DNA of 64,000 nucleotides from CALSMU01 sp965230225 (GCA_965230225.1 CBDDKM010000010.1:744001-808000), one strand, 5' to 3'; shown: positions 25,679-35,858, numbered from the stretch's first letter. Notes: generated by a model not told the origin, from the sequence alone. Program-made: numbers and translations.

Positions 25679-25708
25679 TTGGTTTCCACTTAGATAATTC
25701 TATTTTTG
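25679..25708 (+). promoter_or_regulatory. Bacteroidota promoter: TTG - 19 - TATTTTTG
   Basis: TTG at 25679-25681 and TATTTTTG at 25701-25708 are separated by 19 bases, an exact fit to the Bacteroidota sigma consensus (TTTG-N19-TAnnTTTG). The SpoIIE-type phosphatase gene starts 19 bases downstream. It is the cleanest housekeeping promoter in the window. Confidence 0.75.
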
Positions 25709-25726
25709 ATTATACAAAACTAACCC

Positions 25727-27223
25727 TTGAGTAATCTATTTAAACAAATATTAAGCAATGTAACTACGCGAATCATGTTCATTATCTACATGAGCATTAT
25801 TTTGGTTACTGCTTTTTTCATCATTTTTGGTTACATCAATCAATTGAATCTTCATGAAAAGAAAGAGTACGAGAAGCTAACTGCTCTATCTTCATCTCTG
25901 GCCATTAATATCGATGGGGATGCACATCAAATGCTAATGGAGACACACCCCTGGAAAGGTGATATAGAAAATGTTCAGGAAGATTCCAATTACTACAAAA
26001 TTCACGAAATGCTTCATGAGGTTCAGGATCAAAATGAACTTCACGACGTGTTATACACCTTGGTTTACAACGAGGATGAACAAGTATTTTACTACGGAGT
26101 AAGGTCTGATACTTTCATGGATTTCAGAGGACAATATGAAATGTTTCCTGAAATATTAATCGAAAAAATGGAAACGGGTGGTATCATTCCAAGGTACCGT
26201 TCGGAGAACGGAGAATACCTATCTGCATTTTATCCTATCAGAAATTCTCAGGGAAATGTTGTTGCTCTGCTAGAAGCGGACGTTGAATTTAGTCGATTTA
26301 GAACCATCGTTTTTAATCATTATAAAAACGAAGCTTTAATATCGCTTGGGGTAATTTTACTAATGGCTCTTTTCCTCATTCCTTATGCCAGAAAAATTCT
26401 AAGAGAAGAAGAAAAAATAACGCATGAGATTGTTGAGCAAAAAAGAATCATTGAGATCAAGAACAGAGACATTACGGACTCTATTAACTATGCCAGAAAA
26501 ATCCAGGAAGCCCTTTTACCTCACGAAGAACACATTTCAGAATCTCTTCCAAAATCGTTTGTGTATTACAAGCCAAGAGATATTGTAAGTGGTGACTTTT
26601 ATTGGTTCAAAGAAATGGGAGATCATGTACTACTGGCTGCCATCGATTGTACCGGGCATGGAATACCTGGAGCTCTAATGAGTATGATTGGACACTCTAA
26701 ACTGAATGCCATTACTTCCTCTTCCGATGAAACTGACCCTGGAATTGTATTGGACCGTTTGGATCAGGCTGTAACCTCTGCACTTTCTTCTAAGAAATAC
26801 TCAACCGAGAGTAAAGATGGAATGGATGTATCGCTGTGTTCGATTGATCCAAAAAACAAAAAGCTTCGTTTTGCCGGAGCATTTCGTCCTCTGGTAATAA
26901 TTAATGGAGATTCCATTGAAGAGATTAAAGGAAATCGCTTTCCAATTGGTGGTGGGTCTTCTTACGAAAAACACAATTACACCACACACGAAATTGACAT
27001 TAAAGAGGGAGATAGTTTTTACATGTATTCTGATGGTTACCCAGATCAATTTGGGGGACCAAAAGAGAAAAAATTCATGAATAAAAAGTTCAAGCTATTA
27101 CTACAATCTATCCAACATTTGTCGCCCGAAGAGCAAGTTAAAAAACTAGATGATCATCTGGTGGAATGGCAAGGTGATAATGAGCAAGTGGACGATGTTC
27201 TTGTGATTGGAGTTGGCTTCTAA
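25727..27223 (+). CDS. Membrane-bound SpoIIE-type serine/threonine phosphatase
   Basis: 498 residues. The start is TTG at 25727, supported by the promoter just upstream; ATG at 25778 would lose part of the first membrane helix. Two membrane segments (about 15-38 and 203-221) flank an extracytoplasmic sensor region. After a coiled-coil linker (VEQKRIIEIKNRDITDSINYARKIQEALLP) comes the PP2C-like SpoIIE domain with SGDFYW, DCTGHGIPGALMSM and YSDGYPDQFGG metal-binding motifs. The family dephosphorylates anti-anti-sigma (STAS) partners. Two STAS-like small proteins occur at 39.5-40.9 kb, but no link is proven. Confidence 0.92.
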   Translation: MSNLFKQILSNVTTRIMFIIYMSIILVTAFFIIFGYINQLNLHEKKEYEKLTALSSSLAINIDGDAHQMLMETHPWKGDIENVQEDSNYYKIHEMLHEVQDQNELHDVLYTLVYNEDEQVFYYGVRSDTFMDFRGQYEMFPEILIEKMETGGIIPRYRSENGEYLSAFYPIRNSQGNVVALLEADVEFSRFRTIVFNHYKNEALISLGVILLMALFLIPYARKILREEEKITHEIVEQKRIIEIKNRDITDSINYARKIQEALLPHEEHISESLPKSFVYYKPRDIVSGDFYWFKEMGDHVLLAAIDCTGHGIPGALMSMIGHSKLNAITSSSDETDPGIVLDRLDQAVTSALSSKKYSTESKDGMDVSLCSIDPKNKKLRFAGAFRPLVIINGDSIEEIKGNRFPIGGGSSYEKHNYTTHEIDIKEGDSFYMYSDGYPDQFGGPKEKKFMNKKFKLLLQSIQHLSPEEQVKKLDDHLVEWQGDNEQVDDVLVIGVGF

Positions 27224-27325
27224 ACCAGATACCTCCAAATAGTTCAAGTTTCGTATCAATCCAGATATTTCTTCTATAAATTTTGAGTTTTCACCAATTA
27301 ATACAACCTTTGTTCGTTCGACCTA

Positions 27326-27686
27326 ATGGAGCAATTCAATAAATTGGTGAACATTGAAAAGCACAACATACTGAAGGATAGGATTCTTCTGAGCATTGAA
27401 ACAACAAAAGTGGAACTTGAAGAGTTAAAGGGTTTAACTCAGTCCATTTCTCTACAAAATGCCATTGGAAGTATTAGCAGAATGAGTGCCGTAAACAATA
27501 GAAACCATTAACGATGCTGCTCTATTTAAAGCTGAGACTAAATTGAAGAAACTAAACTTTGCACTAACGAAAATTGAGGAACCGAATTTTGACTTAAACA
27601 CCACCAATGGAAACGAAATTCAGGAAGGGAGATTGATGTTAATGCCAGAAAGTAATATATGTGTAAGATGCGCAGCAAGATTTTAA
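27326..27686 (+). pseudogene. Frameshifted DksA/TraR-like zinc-finger protein
   Basis: Two frames join to a DksA/TraR-like protein of about 119 residues. The first frame (27326-27511) gives MEQFNKLVNIEKHN...IGSISRMSAVNNRN, then stops. The second frame, ending with TAA at 27684-27686, gives NDAALFKAETKLKKLNFAL and EIQEGRLMLMPESNICVRCAARF. Removing one C at 27505/27506 restores NNRNINDAAL, matching the family pattern ...RMDAINN(K)S(I/V)NEAAL.... Only the last CxxC of the expected two zinc pairs remains; the first is replaced by FDLNTTNGNEI. It could be a real pseudogene, a sequencing error or a programmed shift. Its end overlaps the DUF819 gene by 28 bases. Confidence 0.78.
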
Positions 27687-29362
27687 CTCTATTCTATTTA
27701 CTAATACCCTTTGGATTAATTGCGAATGGATCGGGATTTGAAACCAACCTAACCAAATCTCTTGGAGAAGAAGGAAAAGAAGTTTTTGTAACCCCAATTC
27801 CTAAATCTGACCTTCACTTACTAGACTCCGCAGACTATCAAATCATCAATTCTGCCAACAGCGGAAGCTCTTATTTTTTAGATGAAGTTAACCACTTTTT
27901 ACTCGATTTTAATTCAGTGGATATTGATGCTTCTTCTATCTCAAAAGTTTGGTTTCACCTGAATGGAGATAGCCTTCAGTTTAACAGTTTGACACCTTTC
28001 ATGGTAACCGGACATTTAGAAGGTAAAAACACGATTGTTTTAAAAGATCAGGATTTTTCTCCAATCAAATTCAGAACAAACGAGAAAGGAACATTGGTAA
28101 TTAAAACCATTGAAGAAGCTCCACTATTTAAAAACGATGCCATAGTACTTGGTATTTTGCTTTTAATTCTGGCGGTTATCTTTTATACCTCAGGACTTCC
28201 CTCATTTAAGAAGTTCTACACTTTCGTTCCATCACTATTGTTGTGCTACTTTGTTCCCGCAATATTCAATTCGCTTGGAATTATTTCAGGAGAACACAGC
28301 AAATTATATTTCGTAGCTTCTCGCTATCTCTTACCAGCAAGTTTGATCTTGCTTTGTTTAAGTATTGACCTTAAGGAAATATTTAAACTTGGGCCAAAAG
28401 CTTTAATTATGTTCTTAACCGGAACATTGGGAATTGTAATTGGAGGACCTTTAGCATTAATGATAATTGCTGCTATTGCACCTGATTGGCTTGGTGCTGA
28501 TGCCGGGGATATCTGGAGAGGATTATCTACCGTTGCAGGTAGTTGGATTGGTGGTGGAGCTAATCAAACTGCGATGAAAGAAATTTTCAAGACGCCAGAT
28601 GCCATGTTCTCCAAAATGATTGTAGTAGACGTAATTGTTGCTAACATCTGGATGGCAGTATTGTTATACGGAGCAGGAATTTCTCGTAAGCTAGATCAGC
28701 GATTTAAAGCAGACTCTTCTGCAATTGAAAGCTTAAAGACTAAAATGCAAAACTTCGTTTCCGGGATTAAGCGAACTCCAACAACTACTGATATTATGGT
28801 AATAGCAGGAATTGGAATTGTTGGTACCGGAATTGCCCATTTCGGAGCTGATGTAATTACTCCAGTTTTTGATGGAATGAAAGAGAAGCTGGAAGCTATT
28901 GGACTTTCATCTTTAGCTAGTGGTTTCTTCTGGCTAATTGTATTTGCTACAGTAATTGGTGTATTGCTTTCGTTCTCCAAAATGAAAAATTACGAAGGTG
29001 CCGGAGCATCAAAAATCGGAAGTGTATTCTTATATATCCTTGTAGCAACTATTGGTACGCACATGGATATTGGAGCCATCGCAGAGTCTCCAATTCTGTT
29101 TGCCATTGGAGGTATTTGGATGCTAATTCACGCTATTATTATGCTGGTTGTAGCCAAGTTAATCAGAGCTCCTTTCTTCTTTGTTGCTGTTGGTAGTCAG
29201 GCCAATGTAGGTGGTGCTGCATCAGCACCTATTGTTGCCTCTGCGTTTAGCCCGTCGTTAGCTCCAGTTGGTGTTTTATTAGCTGTATTTGGATACGCTA
29301 TTGGAACAGGAGCTGCATGGCTATGTACCATCCTGATGCAACACGTCGATGTGGCGGTATAG
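27659..29362 (+). CDS. DUF819 family membrane protein with periplasmic N-terminal domain
   Basis: 567 residues. A signal peptide (MRSKILTLFYLLIPFGLIANG after the first Met residues) precedes an extracytoplasmic segment of about 140 residues. Around ten membrane helices then carry the DUF819/YjcL pattern, including GLSTVAGSWIGGGANQTAMKE and the Gly/Ala-rich VGSQANVGGAASAPIVASAF. The fold suggests a transporter of the sodium-symporter type, but no substrate is known. Met at 27668 is an alternative start. The gene overlaps the broken DksA-like gene by 28 bases, which suggests they were co-transcribed. Confidence 0.85.
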   Translation: MCKMRSKILTLFYLLIPFGLIANGSGFETNLTKSLGEEGKEVFVTPIPKSDLHLLDSADYQIINSANSGSSYFLDEVNHFLLDFNSVDIDASSISKVWFHLNGDSLQFNSLTPFMVTGHLEGKNTIVLKDQDFSPIKFRTNEKGTLVIKTIEEAPLFKNDAIVLGILLLILAVIFYTSGLPSFKKFYTFVPSLLLCYFVPAIFNSLGIISGEHSKLYFVASRYLLPASLILLCLSIDLKEIFKLGPKALIMFLTGTLGIVIGGPLALMIIAAIAPDWLGADAGDIWRGLSTVAGSWIGGGANQTAMKEIFKTPDAMFSKMIVVDVIVANIWMAVLLYGAGISRKLDQRFKADSSAIESLKTKMQNFVSGIKRTPTTTDIMVIAGIGIVGTGIAHFGADVITPVFDGMKEKLEAIGLSSLASGFFWLIVFATVIGVLLSFSKMKNYEGAGASKIGSVFLYILVATIGTHMDIGAIAESPILFAIGGIWMLIHAIIMLVVAKLIRAPFFFVAVGSQANVGGAASAPIVASAFSPSLAPVGVLLAVFGYAIGTGAAWLCTILMQHVDVAV

Positions 29363-29413
29363 CAACCCCTTTAAAATCAGTCAGAAATCCGCTTTAGATA
29401 TAGGTAATAAATA

Positions 29414-29421
29414 TATCTTTG
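29414..29421 (+). promoter_or_regulatory. Promoter -7 element TATCTTTG
   Basis: An exact TAnnTTTG match 55 bases upstream of the DUF349 gene ATG. No clear -33 TTG at the expected spacing. Confidence 0.5.
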
Positions 29422-29476
29422 ATGGTTCAAAATTGAATAAACACTCAAACGGATATTTTTTCTAATAAATCAAACC

Positions 29477-31177
29477 ATGGAAAAACAAGAAATTCTCGAA
29501 GGTCTTCGATCATTACTTGAAACTGAAAACATTAATGAAATTAGTAGTGATGCTAATGCATTGATTAAATCCTTCTACGAAATCTACAACAAAGAAAAGA
29601 GCGAAAAAGAACAAGCTGAAAAAGATTTAGAAGAGGAACAGGAACTGGAGATCGATCCAGCCAATGAGAAGTTGAATGAAGATATTCTTGAGTTAATCAA
29701 TAGTTTTAAGGCAAGAAGAAAAGCATATCAGGAAGAGCTTAAAGCTGAGCAAAAGAGAAATCTTGATCAGAAAAAGGATCTTCTAAAAGAATTCGAAGCT
29801 TTGATTCAATCGGAGGAAAGCATTGGGAAGCTGTTTGCAACGGTTAAAGAAATTAGAGATAAATGGAAGGAAGTTGGAGCCATCCCAAGAGAAGTTTATC
29901 AGGATATCCAATCTCAATATTCCAGATTAAATGAAGAGTTTAGTTACAACATAAACATCTACAAAGAGCTTCAGGATAACGACCTTAAGAAAAATTACTC
30001 TCTTAAAAATCAGGTAATTTTTGCTGCTAAGGAATTAGCTAATGAAACCAGAATTAAAAACCTTGAAAAAAAAGTGCGTCAGCTTCAAAACGAATGGGAC
30101 GAAATAGGACCAACCTACAAGGAGTATTGGGAGAAACTTAAAGAAGATTACTGGACCACCATTCGTGAAATTTACAATAGAATTAAAGAACATTACGAAG
30201 GTCAAAGAAATCAACAGAAAGAAAATTTGGAGAAAAAGCTTCAGTTGATTCAAAACGTAAAAGAAATCGTAGCCGAAAAAATTGAAAACCATAAAGGCTG
30301 GGAAAATACAACCAAGCAATTAATGGCCATTCAGGATGAATGGAAGAAAATTGGTTTTGTCCCAAAAGAAGAAAACGAAAAAATCTGGAACGAATTCAGA
30401 GGATATTTCAACAACTTTTTTGATCAAAAAGCAGAGTTCTATAACGATAGAAACTCGGTATTCAATAAAAATGCTGACCTAAAGAAGCAATTGATCGATA
30501 AAGTAGCCGAACTAAGTTCATCCACCGACTGGAAGAACACAGGAAATAAGATCATTAAGCTACAACAGGATTGGAAGAAAATCGGACATGCCGGAAAATT
30601 TGCTGAGCAAAAACTGTGGAAAGAATTCAGATCAAAATGTGATTCTTTCTTCAATGCTAAAGAAGCTCACTTCAAGCAAATGGATGAAGATAACGAACAA
30701 AACCTGAAGGTAAAAGAGGACATCATTGCTCGAATCAAATCTTACCAACCACAGGAAGACAGTAAAGCTACAGTGGTAGATTTGAAAAACTTCTCCAAGG
30801 AGTTTAACAATGCTGGAAACGTTCCGTTTAAGGAGAAAGATAGAATCTATAAAGAGTATAAAGATGCCTTAAACGGGCATTACGATAACCTGAAAATGGA
30901 TGAAGCTGAAAAGGAGCGCACTCTTTTCGAAGCTAAACTAGATAGCTTAAAAGCAAGTGCTAACCCATCCAGGTTATACCAACAGGAAAAAGACAAGATC
31001 AGAAGAAAGATTAACGACATCACCAAGGAAATTGCCAATTACGAAAACAATCTTGGTTTTTTCTCTAACTCTAAAGGAGCTGAAGCTTTACTTGCAGGTG
31101 TAAATAAAAACATCGAAAAGGGTAAGGAGCAAATAGAAAAACTAAAGAAACAATTGAGAATGTTTCCGAAAGATTAA
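29477..31177 (+). CDS. DUF349 repeat coiled-coil protein
   Basis: 566 residues, highly charged and mostly helical. Repeated DUF349 units of about 70 residues are visible through the recurring pattern W(K/D)xxGxxPKExxxxxWxxF/Y, for example IRDKWKEVGAIPREVY, LQNEWDEIGPTYKEYW, IQDEWKKIGFVPKEEN and LQQDWKKIGHAGKFAE. The C-terminus is a coiled coil (IEKGKEQIEKLKKQLRMFP). Cytosolic and common in Bacteroidota; the molecular role is not established. Confidence 0.9.
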   Translation: MEKQEILEGLRSLLETENINEISSDANALIKSFYEIYNKEKSEKEQAEKDLEEEQELEIDPANEKLNEDILELINSFKARRKAYQEELKAEQKRNLDQKKDLLKEFEALIQSEESIGKLFATVKEIRDKWKEVGAIPREVYQDIQSQYSRLNEEFSYNINIYKELQDNDLKKNYSLKNQVIFAAKELANETRIKNLEKKVRQLQNEWDEIGPTYKEYWEKLKEDYWTTIREIYNRIKEHYEGQRNQQKENLEKKLQLIQNVKEIVAEKIENHKGWENTTKQLMAIQDEWKKIGFVPKEENEKIWNEFRGYFNNFFDQKAEFYNDRNSVFNKNADLKKQLIDKVAELSSSTDWKNTGNKIIKLQQDWKKIGHAGKFAEQKLWKEFRSKCDSFFNAKEAHFKQMDEDNEQNLKVKEDIIARIKSYQPQEDSKATVVDLKNFSKEFNNAGNVPFKEKDRIYKEYKDALNGHYDNLKMDEAEKERTLFEAKLDSLKASANPSRLYQQEKDKIRRKINDITKEIANYENNLGFFSNSKGAEALLAGVNKNIEKGKEQIEKLKKQLRMFPKD

Positions 31178-31213
31178 GGCCTGAATCTTGATTAACCAAC
31201 TAAAATTCAACTG

Positions 31214-33352
31214 ATGAGACACCTATTTTTTACTTTTTTAGCATTGGTAGTAATCTCTACTACTGCACAGGATAAAACTTTTAATTTAGAAGAATCCGTA
31301 CTAGGATGGCAAAAGGGATTATATCCAACCTCTTTGAGAGGAATGCAATGGGTTGATGGTGAAAACAAGTATGCCCACCGTAAAGGAGATAGTTACTTTA
31401 TTTTGCCTGCTACTGCATTACCGGATGCTAAAGTGGCAGAACAAATTACACTTGCCTCTATTCAAAAAAGTATAGAAGGTGTAGAAAGAATGCCTTATTT
31501 ATCTACTATCACCTCTAGTGTGGCAGTATTTAATCATAAAAACGCTTACCACATTTTCCAGTACAAAGGAAAAGATATTGGTAAAGACATTGTAGTTCCT
31601 TACGCTGAAAAAGGACAACATCAGGATTTTCATTTGGCTTCAAAACAAGTAGCATATACCATCGATAACAACCTGTATATCGGAAATACCACAAGTGCTA
31701 AAATTCCGGTTGTAGAAAATGCAGATCCTAACATTGTTACGGGTCAGGCCATTCACCGTTTTGAATTTGGAATTTCGAAAGGAACATTTTGGTCTCCTTC
31801 CGGAAAGTCTCTGGCCTTTTACCAAAAAGATGAAACTGACGTAGCGGATTACCCACTTTTGGATATCTCTACCAGAACTGGTTCTTTGAAAAGCATTAAG
31901 TACCCAATGGCAGGAGAAAACACCGAATATGGGAAAGTTGGAATTTACAATACAGAGGCTAAAAAGGTTGTTTACCTTAATACCGGACAACCAAAGGAAT
32001 TCTACGTTAGTAACGTAACCTGGGGACCGGAAGAAAAATACATTTACATCGTAGAAATGAACCGTGGCCAGGATCACTTTTGGTTTACCCAATATGATGC
32101 ATCTACAGGAGAAAAAGTAAAAACCCTTTTTGAAGAGCAGCACAACACTTTCTTACAACCGGTTCACCAACCATACTTTATTCCTGGTAAAAACAATGAG
32201 TTTTTATTCTTGAGCGAAAGAGACGGATACTTCAACATATACCAATACAACACTACCGGAAAAATGGTAGCCAAGGTAACCAACCACAAATGGGAAGTAA
32301 CAGGTATTGTTGGTTTTGATCAAAAAAATCAAATTTTGATTTACGAAGGAACAGGACCTGACGGAAGAGAAAACCACGTTTATTCTGTTTCCCTTAAAAA
32401 CAAGAAAAACTTAAAGTTAACAAAGGAGCCTGGAACTCACCATGCTAGCATCAGTTCGAATGGAACGTACATTTTGGATAGCTACTCCAACCTAAACACA
32501 GCAAGAAAGATCAATGCTGTTGATACTAAAAAAGGGAAAACAACAGAACTATTCACCGCCAATAACCCATTGGATGAATACAAATCCGGGACTGTTGAAT
32601 TTGTGACTTTAAAATCCAAAGAAGGATACGATTTATATGGTAGAGTCATCAAACCATCTGACTTTGACTCTACGAAAACTTACCCTGTTTTGGTTTACGT
32701 ATATGGTGGACCGGGTGTTCAGTTAATTACCAATAGCTGGAACGCAGGAGCTAGTTTATGGATGAACTGGCTAGCAGAGCAAGGATACATTGTATTTACG
32801 GTAGATAACCGAGGAACATCTAACAGAGGAAGAGCATTTAAAGAAGTTATTCATCGTCAGTTGGGAACTAACGAGATCGAAGATCAAATGATCGGAGTGG
32901 AATACCTTAAATCTAAATCGTATGTTGATGCTAACAGAATTGCAGTTCACGGTTGGAGCTTTGGAGGTTTCATGACTACTTCATTAATGCTTAGAACTCC
33001 GGGAGTATTTACCACTGGGGTTGCCGGAGGGCCGGTAATTGACTGGAAATGGTACGAGATAATGTATGGAGAACGATACATGGATACTCCACAAGAAAAC
33101 CCTGAAGGTTATGAAAAAGCCAGCTTGCTGAACTATGTAACTAACCTGGAAGGAAAACTATTAATGATTCATGGAACAGTGGATGATGTGGTAGTAATGC
33201 AACACAATCTTGGTTTTGTAGAGAAATGTGTAAAAGAAGGTGTACAAATCGATTTCTTCCCCTACCCTATGCACCCGCATAACGTAAGAGGTAAAGATAG
33301 AGTTCACCTGATGACTAAGGTGCTTAACTACATCATAGAGAACAACAAATAA
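31214..33352 (+). CDS. Dipeptidyl peptidase IV family (S9B) enzyme
   Basis: 712 residues, the normal DPP-IV length. Signal peptide MRHLFFTFLALVVISTTAQ. The N-terminal beta-propeller covers about 80-460 and the alpha/beta-hydrolase domain the rest. Catalytic motifs are HGWSFGGFMTTS (Ser), HGTVDDVV (Asp) and PMHPHNVRG (His). The Glu pair that anchors the substrate N-terminus in DPP-IV is expected in the propeller (NRGQDHFW vicinity) but was not assigned. It should release Xaa-Pro dipeptides in the periplasm, complementing the S46 enzyme. Confidence 0.93.
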   Translation: MRHLFFTFLALVVISTTAQDKTFNLEESVLGWQKGLYPTSLRGMQWVDGENKYAHRKGDSYFILPATALPDAKVAEQITLASIQKSIEGVERMPYLSTITSSVAVFNHKNAYHIFQYKGKDIGKDIVVPYAEKGQHQDFHLASKQVAYTIDNNLYIGNTTSAKIPVVENADPNIVTGQAIHRFEFGISKGTFWSPSGKSLAFYQKDETDVADYPLLDISTRTGSLKSIKYPMAGENTEYGKVGIYNTEAKKVVYLNTGQPKEFYVSNVTWGPEEKYIYIVEMNRGQDHFWFTQYDASTGEKVKTLFEEQHNTFLQPVHQPYFIPGKNNEFLFLSERDGYFNIYQYNTTGKMVAKVTNHKWEVTGIVGFDQKNQILIYEGTGPDGRENHVYSVSLKNKKNLKLTKEPGTHHASISSNGTYILDSYSNLNTARKINAVDTKKGKTTELFTANNPLDEYKSGTVEFVTLKSKEGYDLYGRVIKPSDFDSTKTYPVLVYVYGGPGVQLITNSWNAGASLWMNWLAEQGYIVFTVDNRGTSNRGRAFKEVIHRQLGTNEIEDQMIGVEYLKSKSYVDANRIAVHGWSFGGFMTTSLMLRTPGVFTTGVAGGPVIDWKWYEIMYGERYMDTPQENPEGYEKASLLNYVTNLEGKLLMIHGTVDDVVVMQHNLGFVEKCVKEGVQIDFFPYPMHPHNVRGKDRVHLMTKVLNYIIENNK

Positions 33353-33360
33353 GAAAATTG

Positions 33361-33397
33361 AACCCATTGAAGAATTAAACCGATTCTTCAATGGGTT
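33361..33397 (+). terminator. Intrinsic terminator of the DPP-IV gene
   Basis: Arms AACCCATTGAAGAAT (33361-33375) and ATTCTTCAATGGGTT (33383-33397) are a perfect 15-bp stem with a 7-base loop, followed by TTCC. It begins 9 bases after the stop codon. Confidence 0.85.
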
Positions 33398-33480
33398 TTC
33401 CTTTCACTAATTTATCTCTACCGTACACAGGAGATTTACATCACTAAAAAATAAAATTCATACCGTTCCCTTAAAAGAAT

Positions 33481-33488
33481 TACTTTTA
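33481..33488 (+). promoter_or_regulatory. Possible -7 element TACTTTTA
   Basis: TACTTTTA differs from TAnnTTTG only at the last base and lies 36 bases upstream of the TonB receptor ATG at 33525. The same TAnnTTTA form occurs at norC and nirS. No -33 TTG. Confidence 0.38.
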
Positions 33489-33524
33489 GGAGCTTAAAAG
33501 ATTTTGAAATTAACTCAACCTAGA

Positions 33525-35858
33525 ATGACAAATTTGTACAAATCACTGCTTCTGTTAGTTACAATAACCATTAGTTCCATAGTATATGGACAAACCGGAA
33601 CTATCAGAGGATTTGTTTATGATGACAAAGGGGAACCAGCAATTTTTACTAGTGTAAAGATTGTAGATCAGGCTTTCGGAGCCATGACAGATGTAAACGG
33701 TTTCTACCAGATCACTAAAGTACCTGTTGGTACTTATGCTATTAAAGCCTCTAACATCGAAATTGGAGAAAAAGAAATGTCGGTAACGGTTGAAAAAGGT
33801 AAGATAGCTCAAGTTGATTTACATCTTGAAAAAACCTTAAAAACGGTTGAAATTAAAGCGGACAAGGGAGATGCTACCAGCAAAGTAAAAATCTCTGTTA
33901 TTAAAGCTACTAAGAAAGAAATTTCAGCTGTTCCTGCTGTAGGTGGTGAGGCAGATATTGCTACCTACTTCCAAACTATTCCTGGGGTTGTATCTACAGG
34001 AGATCAGGGAGGACAGATGTATGTTCGTGGAGGTTCACCAGTACAAAACAAAGTATTGCTGGATGGAATGATCATCTATAACCCATTTCACTCGATCGGA
34101 TTCTTCTCGGTATTCGATACGGAGATTATTCGTAATGCGGATATTTACACTGGTGGATTTAGTGCTTCTTACGGTGGGCGTATTTCGTCTATTATGGACA
34201 TTACCACCAAAGACGGAAATAAAAAGGAAATGCAAGGAAGAGCGGCTGTTAACCCATTTGGAGCTAAACTTACCTTAGGAGGTCCAATTAAAAAGATGAC
34301 TGAAGATGGTGATGGAAGCTCTATTTCTTACATCTTATCGGCTAAAACTTCTTACCTGGAAAAATCATCTAAATTGTTATACAGCTACATTGATACAGCT
34401 GGTTTACCGTTCAACTTTACCGATCTTTATGGTAAAGTATCCATCAATGGTAAAAACGGAAGTAAATTCAGTGTATTTGGATTCAATTTTAGAGACAACG
34501 TTAAGTGGCAATCATTATCTGATTTAAACTGGAACTCTTATGGAGTGGGAACTAATTTCGTTATGGTTCCATCTGGTTCTCCGGTATTAATTAGTGGTAA
34601 ATTCAGCTTTTCTAAATACATGATTGGAATGTCTGAAAAAGACCCAATAAGTGGCCTCCCTACTAATGAGAGGACAAGTGATGTAGACGGATTTAACCTT
34701 GGTTTTGACTTTAAATACTTTTTGGGTGACGATGAGATAAAATATGGAATTGAAGTGCAAGGGTTTAAAACCGGATTTAACTTTCTAAATTCAGTTAATC
34801 GACTAATTGAGCAAAATGAAAATACCACTGAACTTTCTGGATATATTGACTACAAGTTAATTAAAGGATTATTGGTAATTAACCCAAGTTTCAGAGCACA
34901 ATACTATGCTTCGTTAGATAACTTCTCTCCAGAACCTAGATTAGGTATTAAGTATAACCTAAACGAGGACTTCAGATTAAAGTTTGCAGGTGGTTTATAC
35001 TCTCAAAACTTAATTAGTGCTAACTCCGATAGAGATGTTGTTAACTTGTTTTACGGGTTCTTATCTGGTCCTAGTAACCTGCAAGACGAGTTAGTTCAGG
35101 AAGACGGAACCACGAGAGACGTAACTCATTCTTTACAAAAAGCAACTCACGCCATTGCAGGATTTGAATACGACCTTGGAAAATTCTTTACAGTTAACGT
35201 AGAAGGATATTACAAATGGTTTACTCAGTTAACTAACATGAATCGTAATAAGATTTATGATGACAACCCAGACACCTACCAAATTCCGGATGTTGTAAAA
35301 AAGGATTTCATTGTTGAAACAGGTGAAGCGAAAGGTGTTGATGTGGTATTCAAGTACTCTACGGATCGTTTATACTTATGGAGTGTATACTCTTTAGGAA
35401 AAGTAGATCGTTGGGATGGTATTCAAACGTATGCTCCTGTATTTGACAGAAGACATAATGTGAACTTCATTGCCACTTACTTCCTGGATAAAGATCATAA
35501 ATGGGAAGTAAATGCAAGATGGAATTTTGGATCTGGTTTACCATTTACTCAAACACAAGGGTATTATCATAATGTAGACTTTAGTCAAGGAATTGGAACT
35601 GATCTAACCACCACTAACTCGGATGCATTAGATATTCTTTATGCACCGATTAATGAAGGAAGACTACCTGCTTATCACCGATTGGATATAACAGCTAAAA
35701 GATACATCGAATTGAAAAACGATACTGAAATGGAATTGACTGCAAGTGTTACTAACGCATACAGCCGTCAGAACATCTTTTATGTGGATCGTGTAACTAA
35801 CGATAAAGTATACCAATTACCAGTTCTTCCAAGTCTTGGATTTAGCTGGACTTTCTAG
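33525..35858 (+). CDS. TonB-dependent outer-membrane receptor with CarboxypepD_reg-like domain
   Basis: 777 residues from the ATG at 33525 (signal MTNLYKSLLLLVTITISSIVYGQ); a TTG seven codons upstream is less likely. Residues about 24-110 form a carboxypeptidase-regulatory-like domain (GTIRGFVYDDKGEPAIFTSVK). A plug domain follows (IPGVVSTGDQGGQMYVRGGSPVQNKVLLDGM), then a long beta-barrel ending in GFSWTF, the aromatic C-terminal residue recognised by BAM. It imports an unknown ligand across the outer membrane using TonB energy. There is no SusD partner next to it, so it is not a classical polysaccharide pair. Confidence 0.92.
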   Translation: MTNLYKSLLLLVTITISSIVYGQTGTIRGFVYDDKGEPAIFTSVKIVDQAFGAMTDVNGFYQITKVPVGTYAIKASNIEIGEKEMSVTVEKGKIAQVDLHLEKTLKTVEIKADKGDATSKVKISVIKATKKEISAVPAVGGEADIATYFQTIPGVVSTGDQGGQMYVRGGSPVQNKVLLDGMIIYNPFHSIGFFSVFDTEIIRNADIYTGGFSASYGGRISSIMDITTKDGNKKEMQGRAAVNPFGAKLTLGGPIKKMTEDGDGSSISYILSAKTSYLEKSSKLLYSYIDTAGLPFNFTDLYGKVSINGKNGSKFSVFGFNFRDNVKWQSLSDLNWNSYGVGTNFVMVPSGSPVLISGKFSFSKYMIGMSEKDPISGLPTNERTSDVDGFNLGFDFKYFLGDDEIKYGIEVQGFKTGFNFLNSVNRLIEQNENTTELSGYIDYKLIKGLLVINPSFRAQYYASLDNFSPEPRLGIKYNLNEDFRLKFAGGLYSQNLISANSDRDVVNLFYGFLSGPSNLQDELVQEDGTTRDVTHSLQKATHAIAGFEYDLGKFFTVNVEGYYKWFTQLTNMNRNKIYDDNPDTYQIPDVVKKDFIVETGEAKGVDVVFKYSTDRLYLWSVYSLGKVDRWDGIQTYAPVFDRRHNVNFIATYFLDKDHKWEVNARWNFGSGLPFTQTQGYYHNVDFSQGIGTDLTTTNSDALDILYAPINEGRLPAYHRLDITAKRYIELKNDTEMELTASVTNAYSRQNIFYVDRVTNDKVYQLPVLPSLGFSWTF

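Noticed and set aside
31640..32143. 167-codon minus-strand frame inside the DPP-IV gene
   Set aside because: Antisense to the beta-propeller region and rich in Phe/Cys as expected for a reversed coding strand.
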